Below are positions 1-5,162 of a DNA stretch of 5,744 nucleotides, in pieces (position 1 is the first letter of the stretch; every line of letters starts with the position of its first letter). The stretch lies in assembly GCA_030615565.1 (NCBI GenBank), contig JAUWZC010000147.1, positions 1 through 5,744 on the forward strand. Reading direction: 5' to 3'. Made by a program: the position numbers and the translations under genes. A model generated the notes under the pieces. That model saw nothing but the letters and a program-made list of their open reading frames with translations, was not told where the DNA came from and did not search any database. Source of the DNA: Desulfobacteraceae bacterium. GTDB taxonomy: Bacteria > Desulfobacterota > DSM-4660 > Desulfatiglandales > B25-G16.

Positions 1-1
1 C

Positions 2-1042
2 TCTAAGTCAGATATAGGGGTTATCATGGGTGTCTTTGCTCTCTCCTCTGTTCTCTGTCGTCCCTGGATCTCGGATATGATCGATCGGATCGGGCGGAAG
101 AGAAGCTATACTATTGGATGCATTATCATGAGCATCCTTCCGCTTACCTACCTCTTATTTCGAGGGAGCCTTTCTCACTTCTACCTTTTCCTTATTCTTG
201 TCCGGATTTTACATGGTGTAGGATTGGCTATCTGTTTTACAGCTTCCTTCACCTACATTGCCGACATTGTTCCTGAGGGACGCTTAAATGAGGGGATTGG
301 CATGTTTGGGATCACCGGTCTCACAGGCCTTGCCATTGGACCAGTTATTGGTGAGATAATAATCCAGGAGTTTGGTTTTTCCATCTTCTTTGTTGTTGCC
401 ACAGGAATGGCGACGATTGGTCTGATACTCCATCTCCCCCTTTCTGAATCCTTTGGACATGACTCCCATGATTTTTCTCAGTCCTTCTTCTCGGTTCTTA
501 TAAAGAGAAAGATGTTAATGTTGGCTCTGCTTGCCTTTCTGTTTGGGTTTGGTTTGGCAGCCTCTGGCAGCTTTGTCTCTCCCTTTGCCAAAGAGCAGGA
601 TCTCGCATTCATTTCCCTTTACTACATATGCTATTCTTCAGCGGCGGTTCTAACAAGGCTTCTCGGAGGGAGGCTTGCAGACAGGATTGGGGAAGACCGG
701 ATTATCCCCTATGGCCTAACATTAACCGGGGGAGGCCTTCTGGTTTTGATGCTCCTGGGAGGAAATGCAGTCCTGGCCCTTTCGGGTTTGATGTCAGGCT
801 GTGGACATGGATTTCTTTTCCCATGCCTGAACTCCCTGGCAATACGCAACGAGCCAATCAATATCCGCGGAAAGATTACCGGTGTCTTCACAGGTGGAAT
901 CGACGCAGGGGCCTTTGCCGGGTCTATTATCCTGGGCTACATAGGGGAATGGGCTGGCTATCCTGCACTCTTCTTTGCAGCAGGCCTTGCCCTCTTAACA
1001 GGGCTCGGCGTTCAGAAGTTTCAAGCAAGAAATAATAAGTAA
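2..1042 (+). CDS. MFS family transporter, 5' end outside the window
   Basis: This is an integral inner-membrane secondary transporter of the major facilitator superfamily, probably a proton-coupled exporter; the substrate cannot be told from sequence. The first ATG in the window is at 26, but the frame is open to the left edge (encoding SKSDIGVI before that Met), and about 40-50 residues including TM1 of a normal ~400-aa MFS protein are missing, so the true start lies upstream. Counting from the ATG at 26, the loop 2-3 signature motif A is at residues 16-27 (SDMIDRIGRKRS). A glycine-rich motif C-like TM5 stretch is near 98-110 (GLTGLAIGPVIGE). A second motif A copy opens the C-terminal half at 214-224 (GGRLADRIGED), after a hydrophilic central loop around 140-162. 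Hydrophobic segments fill the rest, and the tail is short and polar. It is GC-richer than the genes at the right end. The downstream neighbour is convergent, with no obvious terminator between them. Confidence 0.9.
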   Translation, partial: SKSDIGVIMGVFALSSVLCRPWISDMIDRIGRKRSYTIGCIIMSILPLTYLLFRGSLSHFYLFLILVRILHGVGLAICFTASFTYIADIVPEGRLNEGIGMFGITGLTGLAIGPVIGEIIIQEFGFSIFFVVATGMATIGLILHLPLSESFGHDSHDFSQSFFSVLIKRKMLMLALLAFLFGFGLAASGSFVSPFAKEQDLAFISLYYICYSSAAVLTRLLGGRLADRIGEDRIIPYGLTLTGGGLLVLMLLGGNAVLALSGLMSGCGHGFLFPCLNSLAIRNEPINIRGKITGVFTGGIDAGAFAGSIILGYIGEWAGYPALFFAAGLALLTGLGVQKFQARNNK

Positions 1043-1071
1043 CTGGCTACTAGAAAAAGGAGGAATGTGAA

Positions 1072-1734
1072 TTAAATAGGCCTAAAAGATTTTTTAATCA
1101 AGGTAGCAAACTCTTTGAGATTCTTTACAGTAAAACTATCTTTGGGTTTTTTTCCATCCCTATCAAGATAATATGCCTTTATCCCTACACTTTTTGGGAC
1201 TATATAGTCGAATTCATAGTGATCTCCTGTATGGATAGCATCGGATGGTCCTGTTCCCATGATTTTACAGATTTGCTTATAAAATTGAGGAGTTTTTTTC
1301 ACCTGCCTAAAATCAGATGTGGCTGAAAAGATCCTGGTAAAGTAATCTTCAATTCCTGCCTCTTTAAGTTCGACTTCAACAAATTCCCTGGCTGCATTTG
1401 ATGTAATAATAAGGTCATAGTATTGCGCCAGATTCTCTATCACCTCTTTAACTTCTGGGAATGGCCGGATTTTATCCCTGTATTCCTCCAACAGATTTTC
1501 CCAACTTCCTGGAAGATTGAAGTATTTAAACCAGTATGTAATATCATACCATTCTAAGGCAGAATCACCAATTCTTTCATATTCGGCAATCACTATGGGT
1601 GTTGCCTCAGATAGACTGATGCCGTATTTTTTTGCATAAAGCTGAGGGATACCTATCTCCCATACAAAGGTTGTATAAGTGGGATCAATAAGGGTGTTAT
1701 CTAAATCGAATGAGATAAGTTTTTTATTTTTCAT
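1072..1734 (-). CDS. HAD-superfamily hydrolase (phosphatase-like, subfamily I)
   Basis: A soluble 220-aa haloacid dehalogenase-type hydrolase, most likely a small-molecule phosphatase of the phosphoglycolate phosphatase/YjjG-like group. All four catalytic motifs are visible. Motif I is FDLDNTLID, with nucleophile D10 and acid/base D12. Motif II is IITSNA at 109-114, with T111/S112. The motif III lysine is K146 or K147 in QVKKTP. Motif IV is HTGDHYEFDY at 168-177, with D171 and D176. The helical insert after motif I (about 18-90) is the C1 cap expected of subfamily I. I chose the ATG at 1734, which starts five residues before the first beta strand as is usual. A GTG start at 1782 would add 16 residues (PSVSSSDQ and a charged stretch) encoded by repetitive-looking DNA, and I consider that spurious. 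The Shine-Dalgarno site before 1734 is weak (GAGAG). It converges with the MFS gene and lies downstream of the repeat-rich gap. Substrate unknown. Confidence 0.88.
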   Translation of the reverse strand: MKNKKLISFDLDNTLIDPTYTTFVWEIGIPQLYAKKYGISLSEATPIVIAEYERIGDSALEWYDITYWFKYFNLPGSWENLLEEYRDKIRPFPEVKEVIENLAQYYDLIITSNAAREFVEVELKEAGIEDYFTRIFSATSDFRQVKKTPQFYKQICKIMGTGPSDAIHTGDHYEFDYIVPKSVGIKAYYLDRDGKKPKDSFTVKNLKEFATLIKKSFRPI

Positions 1735-1794
1735 TTTTTCTCTCGCCCGCTCTCTTTGGTCGCTAGAGCTCACTGAGGGCACTGAGATAATCTT

Positions 1795-1874
1795 TTTGGC
1801 CTAATTTTTTGACCCTGGTGAAATAGAAACTAAAAGGGCATTTCACAGGGCAGGGAGATAAAAATCAGGCCAAA
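1795..1874. repeat. Imperfect inverted repeat, ~30-35 bp arms
   Basis: The left arm 1795-1824 and the right arm 1840-1874 are imperfect reverse complements. Both begin, reading inward, with TTTGGCCT(A/G)ATTTTT and end with CCCTG(G)TGAAAT, separated by small indels. The 15-nt loop is 1825-1839. No T tract follows the stem on either strand, so a simple intrinsic terminator is unlikely. It could form a stem-loop in the 5' leader of the HAD gene or be a small palindromic repeat element. Confidence 0.6.
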
Positions 1875-1965
1875 CAATCAGTCTCCGCCTCAGGCTGACT
1901 ATTGATAATCTTGATGGCATCCTTTTGCATAATTGCACCTTAGCAAATGACCCCGACGCTTCCTC

Positions 1966-2078
1966 TCGGCCATGAGCCTGTCGAGAGCCCCTCGGCCGTG
2001 AGCCTTTCGGCAGTGAGCTCAAGGCCGAACTGCTCGGAGCCGAATGGCCTCTAGGTCGAACGACTCAAGGCCGAATGG
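1966..2078. repeat. Array of eight ~15-bp units in two opposed orientations
   Basis: Units of the form TCGGCC(N)TGAGCC start at 1966 (TCGGCCATGAGCCTG), 1981 (degenerate and shortened, TCGAGAGCC), 1992 (TCGGCCGTGAGCCTT) and 2007 (TCGGCAGTGAGCTC). The pattern then inverts: CTCAAGGCCGAA at 2018, CTCGGAGCCGAA at 2033, CTCTAGGTCGAA at 2049 and CTCAAGGCCGAA at 2064. Start-to-start spacing is 15-16 bp except for the 11-bp step after the short unit. The two halves are imperfect reverse complements around about 2017, where GAGCTC is itself palindromic. This resembles the dispersed GC-rich intergenic repeats with TCG and GAGC cores seen in many bacterial genomes; that comparison is from memory. No coding capacity is evident. 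Confidence 0.7.
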
Positions 2079-2267
2079 CGCCTCAGGGTTATACATGAAA
2101 GAAACTATACGGTGAGCATGGAAATGTCTTTTTTTAATCATGCCCCTGGCCCAGACCTGGCTTACATGGATCGGGTTTAGAACTCATGGTACTTATAATC
2201 TTTACTAACCAGGATAATGTTCATGTAATCTCGCACCAGGGCAGGCCTCACAAAGACGAGCCGGTAG

Positions 2268-2347
2268 GCCGCTTCAAATCCCGCTAAGCGGGACAACTCG
2301 TCATTGCTTTACAGGGCCTTTGTCTGTGTGCGCGGGTTTGAAGCGGC
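2268..2347. repeat. Nested inverted repeats inside the MITE-like segment
   Basis: GCCGCTTCAAATCCCGC (2268-2284) pairs with GCGGGTTTGAAGCGGC (2332-2347), with a single-base bulge. Between the arms, CCCGC at 2280-2284 can instead form a tight hairpin with GCGGG at 2288-2292. GACGAG at 2255-2260 can pair with CTCGTC at 2297-2302. The pairings compete, so two mutually exclusive folds are possible in single-stranded DNA or RNA. The TTCAAAT string recalls a tRNA T-loop, but the surrounding bases do not form a T-arm or cloverleaf. Confidence 0.6.
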
Positions 2348-2381
2348 ACGCTGAGACCCCCTATTAGAGGGCATGATGTAA

Positions 2382-2403
2382 ACCCGCCGGCATTCTGGCG
2401 GGT
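2382..2403. repeat. GC-rich hairpin downstream of the FAD oxidoreductase gene
   Basis: ACCCGCC (2382-2388) and GGCGGGT (2397-2403) form a perfect 7-bp stem with an 8-nt loop. On the minus strand the stem is followed only by TTACAT, and the T7 tract lies before the stem, so it is a poor match to a standard intrinsic terminator for the gene ending at 2480. It sits immediately inside the right arm of the 2114-2425 element; the left arm has no equivalent hairpin. Confidence 0.5.
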
Positions 2404-2479
2404 AAAAAAAGACATCTCCATTCTCTTTTTCACATTTAGTTTCTCAGGAGCCTTAAGAGGAATTCCGAGCTTCTCTCAA

Positions 2480-3832
2480 TTATTGTTTTATTCTCCTGGC
2501 AATTTCTTTTCCTGCTACTATTCCACTGACCGAGGCCTGAATAAGACCCCTGGTAATGCCAGCACCATCTCCTGCTATAAAGAGGTTCTTTACCTCGGAT
2601 TCAAGATGACTCGTCAATTTTATCCTGTGAGAATAAAATTTCACCTCAACACCATAGAGGAGTGTATGCTTGGAGAAGATACCTGGTGCCAGACTATCCA
2701 ATTTCTCAAGCATCTCGATGATATCTTTTAGATATCGATAAGGAAGAACAAAGCTAAGGTCGCCTGGAGTTGCTTGATTGAGGGTGGGTTTTGTAATGCA
2801 TTTTAAAATCTTCTCTTCTGTTGATCTACGACCTGCAAGAAGATCGCCAAGCCTCTGGATGATGGCCCCTTTTCCGAGCATATTAGCAAGAGAGGCGATG
2901 TATTTGCCGTATTTAATTGGATTATGGAAGGGATCTGTGAATGTACTACTCACGAGGATAGCAAAATTGGTGTTGTCTGATTTTTTTTGTTTGTAACTAT
3001 GGCCATTTACTGTAATAATGTCATCAGATTGTTCAAGGACGACTTCACCATATGGATTCATACAGAATGTCCTAACCTTGTCATCAAATGTCTTTGAATA
3101 GTAGATCAGCTTGGCTTCATATGCCTCTTTTGTGAGAGGTTCCATTATAGGTGCAGGTGCCTCTATCCGTAATCCGATGTCTACTGGGCTATGAAGAGAG
3201 GATAAATTCAATAAATCAGTCTGGGATTTCATCCACTCTGCCCCTATTCTGCCAGGTGCAGCCACTACAAAACGGCTATTTATTTCCTTGTCATCTGTTA
3301 GCCTAACACCGGTTACCTTATTTTTATCAGTCAAGATATCTTCCACCCTACATTCAGTTTTTATGGATATTTTATCAGTAAGGTCTTGGCGCATCTTTTT
3401 CAAAACAGAGGCACAGTTCTCTGTCCCCATGTGCCTTATAATTGTGGGCACAAAGGTTAAACCTACCTTTCGAGCATTAGCAGAGAGAGACTCTATTTCA
3501 GGAAAATTAGCACCAAAAATCTTTTCAGGCGCCCCATACCTTAGATAGATTTTGTCTGCTTCTTGTAAAAGTGTTTCCAATTTTTCGGTGGACATAAGTT
3601 CATTTAGAAATCCACCAACTTCTGTTGATAGGTTTAATTTTCCATCACTATAGGCACCTGCCCCACCCCATCCGCAGAGGAGATCACGGCCTGATTGCCT
3701 ATCTCTCTTACCAATGTCTTTTCCCTGTTCTATAAGCAAGACCCTGTCGATACCCATTTTAGTTAGGGTTAGGGAAACAAAGATGCCGGCCGGCCCTGCC
3801 CCAATAATAATAACATCGTAATCAGTCTTCAT
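2480..3832 (-). CDS. FAD-dependent NAD(P)/FAD oxidoreductase, COG2509-like
   Basis: A 450-aa cytoplasmic flavoprotein of the two-dinucleotide-binding-domain superfamily, most like the uncharacterised FAD-dependent dehydrogenases of COG2509. The N-terminal Rossmann motif is DVIIIGAGPAG (residues 6-16), with E35 at the end of the second strand binding the FAD ribose. The family-typical CGWGGAGAYSDGKL follows at 53-66. Conserved blocks HMGTENC (134-140), AAPGRIGAEW (191-200), VDIGLRIEAP (217-226) and FCMNPYGEVV (256-265) come next. The C-terminal FAD-binding GD motif is LFIAGDGAGITRGLIQAS at 417-434. Length is normal and the protein appears complete. The physiological substrate is unknown. The ATG start at 3832 has a modest AGGA site close upstream and puts the glycine motif at the expected distance. 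It is divergent from the 116-aa gene and appears monocistronic, with a promoter candidate at 3864-3892. HI0933/BaiN-type flavoproteins are related but lack the CGWGGAGAYSDGK block. Confidence 0.9.
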   Translation of the reverse strand: MKTDYDVIIIGAGPAGIFVSLTLTKMGIDRVLLIEQGKDIGKRDRQSGRDLLCGWGGAGAYSDGKLNLSTEVGGFLNELMSTEKLETLLQEADKIYLRYGAPEKIFGANFPEIESLSANARKVGLTFVPTIIRHMGTENCASVLKKMRQDLTDKISIKTECRVEDILTDKNKVTGVRLTDDKEINSRFVVAAPGRIGAEWMKSQTDLLNLSSLHSPVDIGLRIEAPAPIMEPLTKEAYEAKLIYYSKTFDDKVRTFCMNPYGEVVLEQSDDIITVNGHSYKQKKSDNTNFAILVSSTFTDPFHNPIKYGKYIASLANMLGKGAIIQRLGDLLAGRRSTEEKILKCITKPTLNQATPGDLSFVLPYRYLKDIIEMLEKLDSLAPGIFSKHTLLYGVEVKFYSHRIKLTSHLESEVKNLFIAGDGAGITRGLIQASVSGIVAGKEIARRIKQ

Positions 3833-3863
3833 TGATCCTATCTTTTTGCAAAAGTAATATCTT

Positions 3864-3892
3864 AAAATACATACAGATGTTTTAATTGTAAA
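3864..3892 (-). promoter_or_regulatory. Candidate sigma-70 promoter for the FAD oxidoreductase gene
   Basis: Reading the minus strand, TTTACA (3892-3887) and TATTTT (3869-3864) are separated by exactly 17 bp. The -10 box lies about 31 bp before the ATG at 3832. The region is AT-rich, so chance matches are possible. Confidence 0.4.
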
Positions 3893-3913
3893 GGATATCT
3901 AGGCTAAATAGAA

Positions 3914-3942
3914 TTGTTACTTTCTGTAAAATGTATTATTAT
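3914..3942 (+). promoter_or_regulatory. Candidate sigma-70 promoter for the 116-aa gene
   Basis: TTGTTA at 3914-3919 and TATTAT at 3937-3942 are 17 bp apart, within the divergent gap and about 50 bp before the 3994 start. An overlapping TATTAT at 3934 is also possible. AT-rich context limits confidence. Confidence 0.4.
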
Positions 3943-3951
3943 TATATTTAT

Positions 3952-4010
3952 GGAGAGAAATAATGAAAGAAAATTACATGAAAAGAGAAAATTATGGCTA
4001 CTATAGGTGA
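3952..4010 (+). promoter_or_regulatory. Strong Shine-Dalgarno and 15-codon ORF overlapping the next gene's start
   Basis: GGAG at 3952-3955 stands 7 nt before an ATG at 3963, a better-placed ribosome binding site than the weak AGAG before 3994. The 3963 frame encodes MKENYMKRENYGYYR and stops at 4010, overlapping the first codons of the 116-aa gene in another frame. It may be a leader peptide that couples translation, or a chance frame. It is not in frame with the downstream protein. Confidence 0.25.
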
Positions 4011-4344
4011 TGTTGTAGAGATCTATTATAGGGAAAAGCCAGCCTTTTTTGCCAGGATTGACTCCATTACACTAGATTTAAAAAAGGATTGGTTCAGGGT
4101 AGAGCTTTTGATTTTAACTATTCCCCTGAGGTCCGTTACGTGGACATTGAGAGAGGAATATATAAATGGTGTACCATTTACAATGGAAGGGAATGAGGTT
4201 AGGATAGAGGCTGTAAATCCGCTTCCTACAGAGGCAGATTCTGAGGATAGTGCAAAGAAGGATACTAAAAGAGTTTCATCTGAGGGTGGAAGAAAGATAA
4301 TACCTTTTAAGAGACCTAAGAAGGGCTCTATAGAAGGGGCTTGA
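3994..4344 (+). CDS. Small conserved-looking protein of unknown function
   Basis: A 116-aa soluble protein with no signal peptide or membrane segment. I cannot assign a named family with confidence. Residues 1-75 are an alternating hydrophobic/charged pattern consistent with a small beta-barrel or beta-sheet domain: GDVVEIYY, then PAFFARIDSI (16-25), KKDWFRVELLILTIPLRSVTW (30-50) and LREEYINGVPFTM (52-64). Residues 76-116 are low-complexity, acidic then basic, ending KIIPFKRPKK, and are probably disordered. The WxLREEYINGxPFTM block has the look of a conserved signature, and I recall similar short hypothetical proteins from Desulfobacterota; that is memory, not a search. The ATG at 3994 begins the structured domain directly. 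Its own ribosome site is weak, and an overlapping short ORF with a better site precedes it. It lies 170 bp before the DUF151 gene on the same strand, with a separate promoter candidate between them. Function unknown. Confidence 0.7.
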   Translation: MATIGDVVEIYYREKPAFFARIDSITLDLKKDWFRVELLILTIPLRSVTWTLREEYINGVPFTMEGNEVRIEAVNPLPTEADSEDSAKKDTKRVSSEGGRKIIPFKRPKKGSIEGA

Positions 4345-4345
4345 T

Positions 4346-4373
4346 TAAACCTTGATGCATATGCTAAGGTTTA
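4346..4373 (+). terminator. Weak hairpin after the 116-aa gene
   Basis: TAAACCTT (4346-4353) and AAGGTTTA (4366-4373) form a perfect 8-bp stem, with a loop containing the further palindrome GCATATGC. It begins 1 nt after the stop codon, which suits a terminator or mRNA 3' end. The stem is AT-rich and is followed by TTAATAAC, not a clean T run, so termination would be inefficient. Confidence 0.3.
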
Positions 4374-4436
4374 TTAATAACATAAGCGGGATATCTTTGC
4401 CTAAAAGGTCTTGTATGGTCAGCTCATAAAGTTATA

Positions 4437-4465
4437 TTGACAATTAATATTTATTTAGGTTAAAT
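4437..4465 (+). promoter_or_regulatory. Candidate sigma-70 promoter for the DUF151 gene
   Basis: A perfect TTGACA -35 box at 4437-4442 is followed after 17 bp by TTAAAT at 4460-4465, 4 of 6 to the -10 consensus. Transcription would start near 4472, giving a leader of about 40 nt before the ATG at 4515. This is the best promoter match in the window. Confidence 0.5.
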
Positions 4466-4514
4466 AAAAGTTATAAGGGAATGTAAGCTAAAATATTACA
4501 GGAGACTGAATGCT

Positions 4515-5018
4515 ATGCTCAAAGCGATGACAATATCTTCATTAAATATGGACCCAGTAACGAATAGTCCAATAATTATCTTGAAAGAGATTGATGGGGA
4601 ACAAACATTACCTATTTGGATAGGCCTGCTCGAGGCAACGGCAATTGCAAGTGAAATAGAAGGTGTAAAGTTTTCAAGGCCCATGACACATGACCTTCTA
4701 AAGGATGTTATGGATAAGACGGATATCAAGGTAAATAAGATAGAGATTTGTGACCTAAGAGATAATACATACTATGCCTATATTCATATAACGAGAAATG
4801 GTAAAACTTTATCAATAGATTCTCGTCCAAGTGATGCCATTGCCTTGGCCCTTAGGGCTAAAGCCCCTATATTTGTTTCGGATGAGGTTCTAAAGAAATC
4901 TAAGCAGATTGAGGCGACCAGAGAAAGCGTGCCTGTGGATAAAAGTGAGCAAGGAAAAAAGTGGCAGGATATACTTGAGAAGCTCAAGCCAGAGGATTTT
5001 GGCAAATACAAGATGTAA
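4515..5018 (+). CDS. Bifunctional nuclease family protein (DUF151/COG1259)
   Basis: A 167-aa cytoplasmic protein of the DUF151 family (PF02577), named 'bifunctional nuclease' after plant homologues with reported DNase and RNase activity; the role in bacteria is unsettled. Family hallmarks are visible in order: the N-terminal strand MTISSLNMDPVTNSPIIIL (5-23), LPIWIGLLEATAIASEIEGV (32-51), RPMTHDLLKDVM (55-66), YYAYIHI (86-92), the signature IDSRPSDAIALALRAKAPIF (101-120), and VSDEVL (121-126). The C-terminal tail WQDILEKLKPEDFGKYKM is also typical, and length is normal. The start at 4515 is preceded by AGGAG at 4500-4504, a slightly long spacing of 10 nt. A nearer ATG at 4510 is out of frame and stops after six codons. 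It probably has its own promoter (4437-4465) and is followed on the same strand, after 144 bp, by the PHP gene. Confidence 0.93.
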   Translation: MLKAMTISSLNMDPVTNSPIIILKEIDGEQTLPIWIGLLEATAIASEIEGVKFSRPMTHDLLKDVMDKTDIKVNKIEICDLRDNTYYAYIHITRNGKTLSIDSRPSDAIALALRAKAPIFVSDEVLKKSKQIEATRESVPVDKSEQGKKWQDILEKLKPEDFGKYKM

Positions 5019-5130
5019 ACCCTGTTAGTAAAGATTAAACGATGCTTTAAGCCGTGCTTAAACTTATTGGTTCTGAAAATTGTGCATAAAAAGTAAGGCC
5101 TTATTTCTGACAGGGTAAATCCTGTTCGTA
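5017..5130 (+). repeat. Direct and inverted short repeats between the DUF151 and PHP genes
   Basis: AAACCCTGTTAGTA (5017-5030) recurs exactly 100 bp later as AAATCCTGTTCGTA (5117-5130), 12 of 14 identical. ACCCTGT (5019-5025) is also the reverse complement of ACAGGGT (5110-5116), and ACAGG...CCTGT forms a small local hairpin next to the second copy. A central perfect hairpin lies at 5046-5062. The 144-bp gap could therefore fold as a closed structured leader, or the repeats could be coincidental. Confidence 0.35.
5046..5062 (+). terminator. Hairpin downstream of the DUF151 gene
   Basis: TTTAAGC (5046-5052), loop CGT and GCTTAAA (5056-5062) form a perfect 7-bp stem 27 nt after the DUF151 stop codon. 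It is followed by CTTATTGG, not a T tract, so at best it is a weak terminator. It may instead be an mRNA-stabilising or processing structure between the two genes. Confidence 0.3.
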
Positions 5131-5162
5131 CAGCCAACCAAGATAATCCCTTTAAAATTTAG

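Larger units (their letters stand above)
2114..2425. mobile_element. MITE-like segment bounded by 23-bp inverted repeats
   Basis: The sequence at 2114-2136 and the reverse complement of 2403-2425 agree at 21 of 23 positions: GAG(C/A)ATGGA(A/G)ATGTC, then seven T and an A. They bracket 312 bp of noncoding DNA with strong internal inverted repeats (2268-2284 with 2332-2347; 2255-2260 with 2297-2302; a GC hairpin at 2382-2403 abutting the right end). There is no transposase, so a non-autonomous element is the simplest reading. Against this, no target-site duplication is visible at the immediate boundaries. An alternative is a structured RNA or a decayed repeat. The T7 tract ends the arm on either strand and could act as a weak terminator for the FAD gene. 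Confidence 0.4.
1735..2479. other. Repeat-rich intergenic region without a convincing gene
   Basis: This ~745-bp stretch lies upstream of the HAD gene and downstream of the FAD oxidoreductase gene, both on the minus strand. Neither strand carries a recognisable protein. It holds, in order, a long imperfect inverted repeat (1795-1874), an array of eight ~15-bp GC-rich units (1966-2078), and a segment bounded by 23-bp inverted repeats with internal palindromes (2114-2425). The 1735-1782 part contains a short direct repeat (CAGTG twice within 'cagtgccctcagtgagc', minus strand). The GC content is patchy and differs from the flanking AT-rich genes, which suggests accumulation of dispersed intergenic repeats. 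Two short open frames on the minus strand (1865-1930 and 2177-2296) are described under findings. Confidence 0.7.

Noticed and set aside
628..1035. 135-codon plus-strand frame inside the MFS gene
   Set aside because: It is an alternative frame of a gene with clear MFS motifs. Its translation is rich in Trp, Arg, Gly and Pro, matches no family I know, and has no start site.
1735..1782. N-terminal extension of the HAD protein from a GTG at 1782
   Set aside because: The added 16 residues are low-complexity and derive from DNA with short direct repeats. The ATG at 1734 places the catalytic DLDNT motif at the usual position near residue 10.
1966..2078. CRISPR array
   Set aside because: The units are ~15 bp, adjacent without unique spacers, degenerate and of both orientations, and there are no cas genes.
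2268..2292. tRNA-like TTCAAAT loop
   Set aside because: The bases on either side do not pair into a T-arm, and no acceptor stem, anticodon arm or D-arm can be found around it.
2382..2410. Standard intrinsic terminator for the FAD gene
   Set aside because: On the minus strand the T7 tract precedes the GC stem; only TTACAT follows it, so the geometry is wrong.
4784..5137. 117-codon minus-strand frame opposite the DUF151 gene
   Set aside because: It lies antisense to a well-supported conserved gene and its translation has no recognisable motif.
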